35,884 bases of DNA, taken from assembly GCA_020848455.1 (NCBI GenBank), contig JADLAB010000580.1, positions 1 through 35,884 on the forward strand, written 5' to 3'. Origin of the DNA: Polyangiaceae bacterium. GTDB lineage: Bacteria; Myxococcota_A; Polyangia; Polyangiales; Polyangiaceae. Positions 16,144 to 24,874 of this stretch are shown here, in pieces (position 1 is the stretch's first letter; each line of letters starts with the position of its first letter). A model generated the notes under the pieces. It did no database searches and was not told the origin of the DNA. It worked only from the letters and a program-made list of their open reading frames with translations. A program made the position numbers and the translations under genes.

Positions 16144-16785
16144 GTGGCCAAGACGACCGTCCCCTGCTCCTGCGGTGAGCCCATCGCGCGCGGCGACGCC
16201 TTCTGCCAGGCGTGCGGCAAGGAGGTCGACAGCGACACGAAGGCGCGGCTCGTCGAGGCGCTCGACCGCCTGGCGGCGCAGGCCGCCGACGACGACCGGG
16301 CGATGGTGCTCCGCACCAAGGTGCGCAAGGCGGCGAACATGATCGCCATCCTCGGAGTCCTGTTCCTCGTGTCGGGCACGATCTTCTACGCCATCCAGAA
16401 GGGGCAGGCCGACAAGGCCCTCGCCGTGCTCCGCGACATGCCCGACGACGCCACCTTCCCGACGCCCATCGACGGCGTCACCTACAAGGTCGGCGCCCTG
16501 CGCGCCAAGGTCGCGGCCGAGCCCGTGCAGCTGCTCGTCGTCAACGTCGTGCTCGCGAGCCTGATGGGCGGGCTCTACCTCTGGGCGCGGAAATCGCCGT
16601 TGCCGGCGATCATCACGGCCTTCGCGCTCTTCTTCGTCGTGCACTTCGTCAACTTCCTCCTCGACCCGGCCACCATCGTGCAGGGCATCATCATCAAGGT
16701 GCTGGCGATCGCGGCCTTCGTCGCGGGCATCAAGGCGGCGCTCGAGGTGCGCGCCGCGAGCGCGCCCCCCGCGGGCACGGGGTAG
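16144..16785 (+). CDS. Zinc-ribbon membrane protein, four transmembrane helices
   Basis: A 213-residue protein starting with GTG at 16144. Residues 8-27 form a zinc ribbon (CSCGEPIARGDAFCQACG: Cys-x-Cys, then Cys-x2-Cys). A charged helical segment (about 30-60) precedes four predicted transmembrane helices (about 64-84, 119-139, 150-170 and 178-200). The loop between helices 1 and 2 (about 85-118) should face the periplasm. I do not recognise the family. It ends 1 nt before the GTG of the CPBP protease gene, which also starts with a zinc ribbon, so the two are almost certainly co-translated and may act together in the membrane. Confidence 0.85.
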   Translation: MAKTTVPCSCGEPIARGDAFCQACGKEVDSDTKARLVEALDRLAAQAADDDRAMVLRTKVRKAANMIAILGVLFLVSGTIFYAIQKGQADKALAVLRDMPDDATFPTPIDGVTYKVGALRAKVAAEPVQLLVVNVVLASLMGGLYLWARKSPLPAIITAFALFFVVHFVNFLLDPATIVQGIIIKVLAIAAFVAGIKAALEVRAASAPPAGTG

Positions 16786-16786
16786 C

Positions 16787-17731
16787 GTGCGCTGCCCGGC
16801 GTGCGGCGCCGACCACCGCCCCGGCGCCCGCTTTTGCCGGCGCTGCGGTGCGCCCTTCGACCCCGGCGACGCGCGGCCGGTGAGTGCGGGGGCGAGTGCG
16901 GGCGCGGGTGCGGGGGCGGGCGCGGGTGCGGGGGCGAGCGCGGGTGCGGGCGCGAGTGCGGGCGCGGGCGCGGGTGCGGGGGCGGGCGCGAGTGCGGGTG
17001 CGGGGGCGAGCGCGGGGGCGAGTGCGGGTGTGGGGGCGGGCGCGGGGGTGGGGGCGGGCGGGCCGGAGTCCGTCGCTTCGCCGAGCCGCCGGGCGCTCGC
17101 GGCTTGGCGCACGCTGACGCCGCTCTTCTGGCTCATGGTGCTCCTGCTCGGGAGCTCGGGGTTCGTCGTGTTCGCCGGTCGGGCCCACCCCGAGCACACC
17201 GCGAGCTACGAGCTCGCCGCGGCCCTCTTCGACGCCGCGGTCATCGCGGCCTTCGCGCTCGGCGAACGGCGCGCGCTCGCTCCGCTGCTCGGCAGGCTCG
17301 CCGCGCCCGGGCGGAGCGCGCTCTACGTGCTCGCGGCCGTCGGCTGCATCTTCGCCTTCATGGAGCTCTACTTCCTCGCGCTCGGCGCCTTCGGCGTCGA
17401 GGAGCTCCGCTTCCTCGAGCACTACGGCGCGGCGGGCTGGCCGACGTGGGCCGTCTTCGCCTTCGTGAGCGGCCTGCCGGCCGTGGTCGAGGAGCTCGCG
17501 TTCCGGGGCTACGTGTGGACACGCCTCGAGCGCGTGGTCGGGCCGCGCGACGCCCTCGTCATCCAGGCGGCGATGTTCTCGGTGCTGCACCTCATGCAGC
17601 TCGTGTTCCTGAGCCACTTCGCCATCGGTCTCGTGCTCGGGCTCCTGCGCCTGCGGACGAAGAGCCTCTACCCGGGCATGGCGGCGCACGCCGCGTGGAA
17701 CGCGATCGTGGTGCTCGAGGAGCTGCTGTGA
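16787..17731 (+). CDS. CPBP-family intramembrane glutamic protease with N-terminal zinc ribbon
   Basis: The 314-residue product begins with a zinc ribbon (CPACG...CRRCG, residues 3-20). A roughly 60-residue Ala/Gly/Ser/Val low-complexity linker (about 33-92) follows, then a multi-helix membrane domain. CPBP (Abi/Rce1-like) motifs are present: Glu235-Glu236-x3-Arg240 in EELAFRGY, FSVLHLM with His268, and HAAWN with His301 and Asn305. These form the catalytic and metal/water-binding site of the CAAX-protease-like family. The GTG start is 1 nt after the preceding stop. The substrate is unknown; other CPBP proteins act in prenyl-protein processing or bacteriocin immunity. Confidence 0.93.
   Translation: MRCPACGADHRPGARFCRRCGAPFDPGDARPVSAGASAGAGAGAGAGAGASAGAGASAGAGAGAGAGASAGAGASAGASAGVGAGAGVGAGGPESVASPSRRALAAWRTLTPLFWLMVLLLGSSGFVVFAGRAHPEHTASYELAAALFDAAVIAAFALGERRALAPLLGRLAAPGRSALYVLAAVGCIFAFMELYFLALGAFGVEELRFLEHYGAAGWPTWAVFAFVSGLPAVVEELAFRGYVWTRLERVVGPRDALVIQAAMFSVLHLMQLVFLSHFAIGLVLGLLRLRTKSLYPGMAAHAAWNAIVVLEELL
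16880..17062 (+). repeat. Degenerate GCGGGN hexanucleotide tract encoding an Ala/Gly/Ser linker
   Basis: About 180 bp of imperfect GCGGG(C/T/G)-type hexamers sit inside the CPBP protease gene between zinc ribbon and membrane domain. The reading frame holds Ala-Gly, Ala-Ser and Val-Gly dipeptides. Its composition makes it prone to slippage and to assembly error. Confidence 0.85.
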
Positions 17732-17759
17732 GCGACCCGCTCGGCTATCGTCGCGCGCC

Positions 17760-18560
17760 ATGAAGAGCGTGCTCGAACGGTTCAGGCTCGACGGGCGCGT
17801 CGCGCTCGTGACGGGCGCGGGGCGCGGGATCGGCCGGGCCACGGCACTCGCCCTCGCCGAGGCGGGCGCGGACGTGGTCGTGGCGGCGCGGCGCGGCGAC
17901 ACGCTCGACGCGGTCGTCGCGGGCATCGCGGAGCGCGGCCGCCGTGGGCTCGCCGTGCCGACCGACGTCACGGTGGGCGCCGAGCTCGATCGCCTGCTCG
18001 CGCAGACGCTCGAGGCCTTCGGGCGGCTCGACGTGCTCGTCAACAACGCCGGCGGTGCGCCACCCTGCATCGCGCTCGCCGTGCCCGACGAGGCGCTCGA
18101 GGCGGCCTACCACTTCAACGTCACGGCGGCCTTCCACCTGTCGCGCGAGGCCGCCCCACACCTGGCGAAGAGCCCGGGTGGGGGCGCGATCGTCCAGACC
18201 TCGAGCGCGCTCTCGCACCTCGTCGACGTCGGCTTCGTCGCCTACGGCGCGGCCAAGGCGGCCCTCAACCACATGACGCGCCTGCTCGCGGCCGAGTGGG
18301 CGCCGAAGGTGCGCGTGAACGCGGTCGCCGCCGGCGCGACGGTGACGGACGCGCTCGAGGCCTTCGTGGCCGTGGACGAGCTGCGCCAGCAGATGGAGGC
18401 TCGGACGCCCATGGCGCGCCTCGCCGAGCCCGAGGACGTCGCGGCGGCGATCCTGTTCCTGGCCTCGCCGGCCGCGAGCTGGATCACGGGCAAGATCCTC
18501 GAGGTCGACGGCGGCACCGTCGCCTCGAACTGGCCCTTCGTCATCCCGGGGGGCCTGTGA
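17760..18560 (+). CDS. SDR family oxidoreductase
   Basis: A 266-residue classical short-chain dehydrogenase with TGAGRGIG, VAARR after the second strand (suggesting NADP(H) preference), LVNNAGG, and the catalytic Tyr162 and Lys166 in AYGAAKAAL with the Ser of QTSSALSH. The C-terminal ITGKILEVDGG segment is typical of the FabG/7-alpha-hydroxysteroid-dehydrogenase group. No cofactor or active-site residue is missing. It begins 28 bp after the CPBP protease stop on the same strand, so co-transcription is possible, but there is no evident functional link. The substrate cannot be assigned. Confidence 0.92.
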   Translation: MKSVLERFRLDGRVALVTGAGRGIGRATALALAEAGADVVVAARRGDTLDAVVAGIAERGRRGLAVPTDVTVGAELDRLLAQTLEAFGRLDVLVNNAGGAPPCIALAVPDEALEAAYHFNVTAAFHLSREAAPHLAKSPGGGAIVQTSSALSHLVDVGFVAYGAAKAALNHMTRLLAAEWAPKVRVNAVAAGATVTDALEAFVAVDELRQQMEARTPMARLAEPEDVAAAILFLASPAASWITGKILEVDGGTVASNWPFVIPGGL

Positions 18561-18628
18561 CGCGGCGCACACCAGGAGCCGCTCCTGCGGGTGTAAGCTC
18601 GGCGCACCGTCCGCCGTTGGTTGCCCCG

Positions 18629-19186
18629 ATGCAGGCTCGATCCTCGCCCCGAGAGCTCCCCGCGCTCGCGCTCGGCCTGTGCCTCTGCGCGACCGGCTGC
18701 GCCTCGCTGCGCATCAACGTCGGGGCCACGAGCGATCTCCGGGCGCACGCCGGAGTCGAGGCGACGCTCGTCACCAACGTCCTCATCGACGCCGAGCCCG
18801 AGGACCAGGCCTTCGGCGGCCCGACGATCGTCACGGGGGTGGGGCTCGCGCACGACGGTCGCGGCCTCGAGGGCCAGCTCGGCCCCGGGCTCGACATGCT
18901 CCTCGCGCCGGACGACAAGCGCGTCGGCATCCGGGGCAGCCTGCGGGCGCCCCTGTACTTCGCAGAGCAGCGGCTGACGGCCGTCGGCTTCGGGGCCGAG
19001 GCCTCGCTGCCCTTCGTGGCCGCGGGCCGCGAGTTCGGCTCGGGGAGCCACGACGCGCGCCTGCTCGTCGGGCCCTACCTCGGCGCCCAGGTGGTCCTGC
19101 GCGGCTCGAAGACCGTGAGCGAGCCCGTCGGCTTCGCCCGCGGGTCGCTCGGCGTGAGCGTCGAGATGCTGTCGGCCGACGACTGA
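18629..19186 (+). CDS. Small envelope lipoprotein of unknown function
   Basis: A 185-residue protein. The ATG at 18629 was chosen because it directly precedes a lipoprotein leader (ALALGLCLCATGC, lipobox ATGC, Cys24); the open frame upstream is only a shadow of the SDR gene. The mature part has alternating hydrophobic/polar segments with many Gly and aromatic turns (GLAHDGRGLEGQLGPGLDMLL, RGSLRAPLYF, ARLLVGPYLGAQVVL). That would suit a small beta-barrel or beta-sandwich in the outer membrane. The family is not recognised. Confidence 0.75.
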   Translation: MQARSSPRELPALALGLCLCATGCASLRINVGATSDLRAHAGVEATLVTNVLIDAEPEDQAFGGPTIVTGVGLAHDGRGLEGQLGPGLDMLLAPDDKRVGIRGSLRAPLYFAEQRLTAVGFGAEASLPFVAAGREFGSGSHDARLLVGPYLGAQVVLRGSKTVSEPVGFARGSLGVSVEMLSADD

Positions 19187-19206
19187 GCCCTCCTACGCAC
19201 CTCGAT

Positions 19207-19242
19207 CGGAGCTGCACCCCGCCGGCTCCGTGCAGCGCTCCG
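19207..19242. terminator. Hairpin between convergent genes
   Basis: CGGAGCTGCAC pairs with GTGCAG-CG-CTCCG around a 12-nt loop: 11 base pairs with a 2-nt bulge. It lies between the stops of the lipoprotein (19186) and the methyltransferase (19284) and could terminate both. There is no T-tract. Confidence 0.4.
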
Positions 19243-19283
19243 TGCCTTGGCGTCTCCGTGGTGTGCGCTGCCACGTTCGGCGC

Positions 19284-20528
19284 TCAGCGCGGCACGCCCT
19301 CGAGGACCGCGATCGGCTGCGCCGCGAACACGCGCGCGAGCGAGAAGCCCGCCGACTCGAACAGGCGCGCGAACTCGGCGCGCGAGCGCTCGCGACCACC
19401 CGAGCAGACGATCATCATGTGCACGTCGGCGACCGGGCCGAGGCCGTGGGACTGGTTCGTCTCCACGATGTCCTCGACGACGAGGAGCTTGTGGCCGGGC
19501 TCCATGGCGCGGCGCACGTTGCCGAGCACCTGCACGGCGCGCGCATCGTCCCAGTCGTGCAGGATGTTCTTGAGCAGGTAGGCGTCCGCTCCCCGGGGCA
19601 CCGACTCGAAGAAGTTGCCGGGCGCGAGCGTCACGCGCTCGGCGACGCCGCGGCGCTCGAGCAGCGAGCGGGCCGAGGCGATGACGCCCGGCGAGTCGCA
19701 GAGCACGCCCGTGAGGTGCGGGTGACGCACGAGCAGCTCGGAGAGCATGGTGCCGCGCCCGCCGCCGACGTCGCACAGGCGACGCACCTCGGCGAAGGGG
19801 TAGAGCGAGGCCGCGATCGGGCCGTGCGCCGTCGTCATGCCCATCATGAACTGCGCGAACACCTCGCGGTCGTGGGGCCGCCCCTCGAAGAAGCGCCACA
19901 CGTCCGCGCCGTGCACCCGGTCGAAGGCCGGGCCACCCGTCTGGAGCGTGCGCTCGTAGTCGCACCACGCCGGGCCCATGGCGGGCGAGGCCATGTACTC
20001 GCAGCCCTCGCGCATGCGGTCGAGCCGCCCCGAGCAGAGCGCGCGCGACAGGCGCGTCTGCGAGAAGCGCCCCTCGGCGTCGAGCGCGAAGATGCCGTCC
20101 CACGCCGCGGCGCGCAGCGTGCGGTGCAGGGCGTCCGCGTCGAGGCCGGTGCGCCGGGCGAGCTCGGCCGCGGTCTGCGGGCCGTGCGCCTCGACGAGGT
20201 CGGCGATGCGGTGGCGCGCGATGGCGCCGACGATCTGCGTGCGACCGACGCCCACGGCGCGGTCGAACATCGCGAGCGCGGGCGGCGTGACGGCGTCGGC
20301 GAGCCGCAGGAGCATGCGGCGCAGGCCGAGCACGAGCGGCAGGCCCCAGCGCGGGGGCGGGCCCGGGAAGGCACGCGGCGACAGGCCGCGATCGTCGTGC
20401 TCGACGGCGTGGCCGTGCGAACGGGGCGCGTGGGCGGCGGTGCGCGCCGCCGCGGGCACGTGGCGCTCGGAGTCGGAGCTCTGTGCCACGGCGTCCACGC
20501 CGGGAATGCTGGGGCCGAGGTCGTTCAT
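19284..20528 (-). CDS. SAM-dependent O-methyltransferase (COMT/ASMT-like)
   Basis: A 414-residue protein with the architecture of plant caffeate and bacterial polyketide O-methyltransferases. A winged-helix dimerisation domain (about 85-180, AELARRTGLDADALHRTLRAA) precedes a Rossmann SAM-binding domain with CDVGGGRGTM. The catalytic His324 lies in LKNILHDWDD. The first 60 residues are low-complexity and may be disordered, or the true start may be internal (for example near the MLLRLADAV segment). It probably methylates a hydroxyl of a small aromatic or secondary metabolite. No biosynthetic cluster is visible around it; it stands alone, divergent from the M49-like gene. Confidence 0.92.
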   Translation of the reverse strand: MNDLGPSIPGVDAVAQSSDSERHVPAAARTAAHAPRSHGHAVEHDDRGLSPRAFPGPPPRWGLPLVLGLRRMLLRLADAVTPPALAMFDRAVGVGRTQIVGAIARHRIADLVEAHGPQTAAELARRTGLDADALHRTLRAAAWDGIFALDAEGRFSQTRLSRALCSGRLDRMREGCEYMASPAMGPAWCDYERTLQTGGPAFDRVHGADVWRFFEGRPHDREVFAQFMMGMTTAHGPIAASLYPFAEVRRLCDVGGGRGTMLSELLVRHPHLTGVLCDSPGVIASARSLLERRGVAERVTLAPGNFFESVPRGADAYLLKNILHDWDDARAVQVLGNVRRAMEPGHKLLVVEDIVETNQSHGLGPVADVHMMIVCSGGRERSRAEFARLFESAGFSLARVFAAQPIAVLEGVPR

Positions 20529-20707
20529 CCATCCTCCTGTGCGACGAGCCGCGCTCCCGCGTACTCGACCTCGGGCCCTGCGTCAGCTCGCGCGAGCGCG
20601 ACCGGACCCGGAAGGTCTTTACGCGCGCACCGCCCTCGACGAAAAGGGGCGCGCGCCGTGCCGTGCCGTGCTCGCGCGCGACCGCGCCAGCAACCCGAGG
20701 TTCCGCC

Positions 20708-22840
20708 ATGAACAAGGCCCTGCTCCTGCCGCTCCTGCTCGTGCCGCTCACCGCCTGCGAGGAGCCGTATCCCCCGAAAAAGACCCACGGCAAGCAGACC
20801 GAGAGCGCCTGGCCGACGGCGCTCGGCACGACCGCCGCGAGCGCAGAGAAGCCGCCCGCGTCGGCCGCGGCCTCGGTCGCCGCGAGCGTCGTCGCCGTGC
20901 CCGCCGGCAGCGCCAAGCCCGCGGGCGGGCGCGCCGCCCTGGCGCGCGCCGACTTCAACGAGCTCGCGGTCGAGCTGGCGCTGCCGCTCTTCTGGGTGGC
21001 GGACCGGAACGGGTCCGGGGCCGTCGATCCCGACGAGGTGGTGAGCCTCTGGGGCATCGGTCAGACGACGAAGTGGGTCGAGGACGGGAAGTTCACGCCG
21101 GCGTTCGACGACGCCTACGCCGCGCTCGAGAAGGCGAAGGCGGCGGGCGACGCGCGCTTCGACACGCCCGACGCCGCCGAGAAGAGGCGCCGCCTCGCCG
21201 TCGTGGCCGAGCTCCGGCAGGCGCGTCCGGCCGCCATCTACTCCGACTTCCGCGCGGCCTCGGCCGAGGACCGCGCCATCGTCGAGCACGTGCTCCGGGC
21301 GGCGATCGGCATCGAGGCGCTCTACGGCAAGCAGAGCGGCACCGACGGCCTCGCCGCCCAGATCCCGGCCGAGGACACCGCCAGCCGGATGCTCTTCTTC
21401 CGCAACCAGGGCCCGTGGTGCGAGGCCCCGAAGACCGGGAGCGACCCGGACTGCAGCGCGCTCGCGTCGCGCCCGCCCAAGGTGTCGGGCCTCTACCCGG
21501 CGAGCCTGCAGAAGGACCCGAAGTTCTGCGAGGCGCTCGACAAGCGCAAGGACCAGGACAAGCTCCTGCACCAGTTCGTGACGGTGGTCGAGAAGGACAA
21601 GGACCTCGCGCCGGTGCCCTACCACGTGGCCTACAAGGCCGAGATGGAGGCGGTGAGCCGCGAGCTCGCGGCCGCCGCCGCCGCGATCACGAGCCCCGGG
21701 GAGGCGGCCTTCAAGGCCTACCTCGAGGCCGCCGCCCAGGCCTTCCTCGACGACAAGTGGGAGCCCGCCGACGAGGCCTGGAGCAAGATGAGCGTCGACA
21801 ACTCCAAGTGGTACCTGCGCATCGGCCCGGACGAGACCTACCACGAGCCCTGCAGCCGCAAGGCGGGCTTTCACGTGAGCTTCGCGCGCATCAACCAGGA
21901 CTCGCGCCAATGGCAGGAGAAGCTCACGCCGCTGCGCGGCGACATGGAGAAGGCTCTCGCGGACCTCGCCGGCGCGCCGTACAAGGCGCGCGAGGTGAAG
22001 TTCCACGTGCCGGACTTCATCGACATCGTGCTCAACGCGGGCGACTCGCGCAGCGCCTTCGGGGCGACGATCGGGCAGAGCCTGCCCAACTGGGGCCCCG
22101 TCGCGAACGAGGGCCGCGGCCGCACCGTCGCCATGACGAACCTCTACACGGACGAGGACAACCGGCTCGCCTTCGTCGAGCAGACGAGCTCGCTCTTCTG
22201 TCAGGACGCGATGGCGAGCGTGAGCTTCGAGCCGGCCCTGCTCACGATGAGCACGGTGCTCCACGAGGCCGCCCACAACCTCGGGCCGTCGCACGAGTAC
22301 AAGGTCGACGGCAAGAAGGACACCGAGGTCTTCGGCGGCAAGCTCGCCAGCATGCTCGAGGAGCTGAAGGCGCAGACGAGCGCGCTCTACTTCGTCGAGT
22401 GGCTCGCTGCCAAGAACCTGCTCGACGACCCGAAGATGGCCGAGCGCTCGTACGCGCGCGACATCATCTGGGGCTTCGGCCACATCAGCCGCGGCATGTA
22501 CGACCCGCAGCACAAGCCGCAGCCCTACAGCCAGCTCGCCTCGATCCAGGTCGGCGCGCTCATGGACGCGGGCGCGATCGTGTGGCGCGCCGACGAGATG
22601 GCGGCCAACGCCAAGGACAAGGGCTGCTTCGCGTTCGCCTTCGACAAGACCGCCCCGGCCGTGGCGGCGCTCGAGAAGCGCGTGCTCGGCGTGAAGGCGC
22701 GCGGCGACAAGGCCGACGCCGAGAAGCTCGTGGCCGAGTACGTCGACAAGGAGGGCGCCTGGGCCGACCTCCGCAAGGTCATCACCGAGCGCCTTCTGCG
22801 CCTGCCGAAGACGTCGTTCGTGTACGCCATCGACCTGTGA
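20708..22840 (+). CDS. Lipoprotein metallopeptidase, dipeptidyl-peptidase III (M49)-like, with EF-hand loop
   Basis: The ATG at 20708, with GAGG 8-10 nt upstream, starts a 710-residue protein with a lipoprotein leader (lipobox LTAC, Cys17) and an Ala/Ser/Pro linker to about residue 75. A canonical EF-hand loop follows (DRNGSGAVDPDE, 99-110, ligands at positions 1, 3, 5, 9 and 12). The C-terminal half has HEAAHNLGP (zinc ligands His519 and His523, catalytic Glu520) and EELKAQT (third ligand probably Glu552). These resemble the HExxH and EExxA motifs of short bacterial M49 enzymes. It likely cleaves peptides in the periplasm or at the surface. The GST gene starts 14 bp after its stop, suggesting co-transcription. 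Confidence 0.88.
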   Translation: MNKALLLPLLLVPLTACEEPYPPKKTHGKQTESAWPTALGTTAASAEKPPASAAASVAASVVAVPAGSAKPAGGRAALARADFNELAVELALPLFWVADRNGSGAVDPDEVVSLWGIGQTTKWVEDGKFTPAFDDAYAALEKAKAAGDARFDTPDAAEKRRRLAVVAELRQARPAAIYSDFRAASAEDRAIVEHVLRAAIGIEALYGKQSGTDGLAAQIPAEDTASRMLFFRNQGPWCEAPKTGSDPDCSALASRPPKVSGLYPASLQKDPKFCEALDKRKDQDKLLHQFVTVVEKDKDLAPVPYHVAYKAEMEAVSRELAAAAAAITSPGEAAFKAYLEAAAQAFLDDKWEPADEAWSKMSVDNSKWYLRIGPDETYHEPCSRKAGFHVSFARINQDSRQWQEKLTPLRGDMEKALADLAGAPYKAREVKFHVPDFIDIVLNAGDSRSAFGATIGQSLPNWGPVANEGRGRTVAMTNLYTDEDNRLAFVEQTSSLFCQDAMASVSFEPALLTMSTVLHEAAHNLGPSHEYKVDGKKDTEVFGGKLASMLEELKAQTSALYFVEWLAAKNLLDDPKMAERSYARDIIWGFGHISRGMYDPQHKPQPYSQLASIQVGALMDAGAIVWRADEMAANAKDKGCFAFAFDKTAPAVAALEKRVLGVKARGDKADAEKLVAEYVDKEGAWADLRKVITERLLRLPKTSFVYAIDL

Positions 22841-22853
22841 CAAGGTGCGCACC

Positions 22854-23456
22854 ATGAAGCTCCACGGATTTCCGATGTCCCCGAACACGCGGCGGGCGCA
22901 GCTCGGCCTCGAGGAGGCGGCGCTCCCCTACGAGCTCGTGCCCGTCGATCTCATGAGCGCCGCCCACAAGCAGCCCGACTACCTGCGGCTCAACCCGACC
23001 GGGCGCGTGCCGGTGCTCGTCGACGGCGAGCTCGCCCTGTGGGAGTCGAACGCCATCCTGCGGTACGTCGCCGAGCTGGCGCCCGAGCGGCAGCTCGACG
23101 GCGACACGCCGAAGGGCCGCGCGCGCATCGCGCAGTGGATGTTCATGAACGCGGCCCACCTCTCGCCGGCGCTCGCGCACGTCTTCGCGCACACCATCCG
23201 CCTGCCGGAGGCGGACCGCATCCCGAAGCTCGTCGAGAACGGCCGCAACGAGATCGCCCGCTGCGTCGGCCCGCTCGATCAGCAGCTCACCGGGCGCGAG
23301 TGGATCGTCGACCGCTTCTCCATCGCCGACGTCTCCATCGCCGCCTCGCTCGCCGTCGCGCCGATGATCGGCGTCGACCTGACGCCCTACCCCAACGTGC
23401 TCGGCTGGCAGCGGCGCATCCAGGAGCGTCCGGCGTACCGGAAGATCTACGGCTGA
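22854..23456 (+). CDS. Glutathione S-transferase family protein
   Basis: A 200-residue cytoplasmic protein. The N-terminal thioredoxin-like domain (1-78) has LHGFPMSPNTRRA with a candidate active-site Ser, NPTGRVPVLVDG with the cis-Pro, and LWESNAIL (glutathione gamma-glutamyl contact). The C-terminal helical domain (about 85-200) has the FSIADVSIA capping motif. It conjugates glutathione or reduces electrophiles or peroxides; the class is close to theta/GstA. I prefer the ATG at 22854 over a GTG three codons earlier because it directly precedes the first strand. It is 14 bp downstream of the M49-like gene. Confidence 0.93.
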   Translation: MKLHGFPMSPNTRRAQLGLEEAALPYELVPVDLMSAAHKQPDYLRLNPTGRVPVLVDGELALWESNAILRYVAELAPERQLDGDTPKGRARIAQWMFMNAAHLSPALAHVFAHTIRLPEADRIPKLVENGRNEIARCVGPLDQQLTGREWIVDRFSIADVSIAASLAVAPMIGVDLTPYPNVLGWQRRIQERPAYRKIYG

Positions 23457-23534
23457 CGGCCGCGGCCCGCGGGGAAGATCCGTCGCTGGCGGGCGTAACA
23501 GCGGAGCGGCGGCGCCCCGTCGCCGCTGCTATCC

Positions 23535-23541
23535 GGAGGGG
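23535..23541 (+). promoter_or_regulatory. Ribosome binding site deciding the start at 23545
   Basis: GGAGGGG precedes two adjacent ATG codons (23542 and 23545). Spacing from GGAGG is 2 nt to the first and 5 nt to the second, favouring the second. Confidence 0.6.
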
Positions 23542-23544
23542 ATG

Positions 23545-24867
23545 ATGAGAGCTCGCTGGATCCTCGCACTCGGTGCCCTCGGCGCCGCGGGGTGCTCGAA
23601 GGCCGCGGACGACGCGGCGCCGGGCCCGACCGCCGTGACCACGCCCGAGCCGGCCCCCGCGGCCCCGAGCGCGACCGAAGCCGCGACCGCGACCGCGACC
23701 GCGACCGCGGCGCCGGACGCCTCGGCCTCGGCGAGCGCGGTCGCCTCGGCGGACGCCTCCGCGCGCGAGCTCGCGCGTCAGGCGGCGCTCAGGGACGCGC
23801 AGGAGTTCGGGTTGATCGGCCTGCTCAACGCCGGCAAGGGAGGCGATCCCGACGCGCCGACGGCACCCTGGGGTCGCGACAGCAGCATCGGCACCGACCC
23901 GCTCGAGGCCCGCGGCAACATGTGGGGCGACCAGATCGGCGAGTCCTTCGGCTCGGGAGGGCTCGGCCTCGCGGGCGTCGGCGAGGGGGGCGGCGGGCGC
24001 GGCGAGGGCATCGGCCTCGGAAGCGTCGGCGTCATCGGGCACGGCGCCGGCACGGGACAGGGCTACGGCTACGGCAGCGGCGCCGGGCGCGGCGGCACGG
24101 GCTCCCGCGCGACTCCGCCCCGGGTCCGGATGGGCACGCCGAGCGTGTCCGGGCGCCTGCCGCCGGAGGTCGTCCAGCGCATCCTGCGCCAGCACTTCGG
24201 GCGCCTGCGCCTCTGCTACGAGCAGGGCCTCGGGCGGGACCCGAAGCTCGAGGGGCGGGTCGTCGTCGGCTTCACCATCCAGCGCTCGGGCGAGGCGTCG
24301 GACCTCGCCACCGGGGGCGACCTGCCGGACGCGGGCGTGAAGAGCTGCGTCGAGCGCGCCCTCACCGGGCTCCACTTCCCGGCGCCCGAGGCCGGCGTGG
24401 TCAAGGTGAGCTGTCCCATCGCGTTCAGCCCGGGCGACGCGGGGCCCGCCGCCACGAGCCCCGCGCCTGCCCTGAGCACGGCCACCCCCGGGGGCACCGC
24501 GAGCGCAGCTGCACCTGCGGCGCCGAGCCCGGGCAGTCCGACGAGCGCGCGCATCGCCGGCAAGCCCGCCGCGTCCGTCACGGCGCGCGACCTCGCCGAG
24601 GCGTTTCGCGCGGCGGGCTGGAGCGACGTGACGACGACGACGCGCGGCCCGGTGTCGGTCCTCGAGCTGCGCCGCGGCGACAAGACGATCACGCTCTACT
24701 TCGTGCCCGCGTTCCGGCCGGGCGCGCTCGACGCCTTGACCGAGGCGGAGCGCGCGCGCCTCGCGAGCGAGGGCGCCGTCTGGCAGGAGGCGGGGATCTA
24801 CCTCGGCGTCGTGGCCGGGAGCCCGGCCGAGGCTCGGGCGCTGCTGCGGGCGCTCATGGCGAGCTGA
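23545..24867 (+). CDS. AgmX/PglI C-terminal-domain lipoprotein
   Basis: About 440 residues. The leader ends in a lipobox (GAAGC, Cys17 counting from 23545), followed by an Ala/Thr/Ser/Pro linker with a short (GCGACC)4 repeat at 23683-23706 and a Gly-rich segment (about 125-190). Residues about 205-296 form the AgmX/PglI C-terminal domain: LPPEVVQRILRQHFGRLRLCYEQGL, then GRVVVGFTIQRSGE, SCVERALTGLHFP and VSCPIAF. This domain resembles TonB C-termini and in Myxococcus occurs in gliding-motility proteins. A second, unrecognised domain (about 335-440) follows an Ala/Pro linker. It is probably an envelope protein; a motility role is only inferred. Confidence 0.9.
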   Translation: MRARWILALGALGAAGCSKAADDAAPGPTAVTTPEPAPAAPSATEAATATATATAAPDASASASAVASADASARELARQAALRDAQEFGLIGLLNAGKGGDPDAPTAPWGRDSSIGTDPLEARGNMWGDQIGESFGSGGLGLAGVGEGGGGRGEGIGLGSVGVIGHGAGTGQGYGYGSGAGRGGTGSRATPPRVRMGTPSVSGRLPPEVVQRILRQHFGRLRLCYEQGLGRDPKLEGRVVVGFTIQRSGEASDLATGGDLPDAGVKSCVERALTGLHFPAPEAGVVKVSCPIAFSPGDAGPAATSPAPALSTATPGGTASAAAPAAPSPGSPTSARIAGKPAASVTARDLAEAFRAAGWSDVTTTTRGPVSVLELRRGDKTITLYFVPAFRPGALDALTEAERARLASEGAVWQEAGIYLGVVAGSPAEARALLRALMAS

Positions 24868-24874
24868 TCGGTCC

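Noticed and set aside
13935-16379. 814-codon minus-strand frame opposite FTCD
   Set aside because: Low-complexity Arg/Ala peptide; the plus-strand FTCD motifs are unambiguous.
16880-17062. Minisatellite or origin-like iterons
   Set aside because: Degenerate hexamers in frame within the CPBP gene; no DnaA-box or AT-rich neighbour.
20525-22888. 787-codon minus-strand frame opposite the M49-like gene
   Set aside because: Leu/Arg/Val/Gly-biased shadow without domain motifs.
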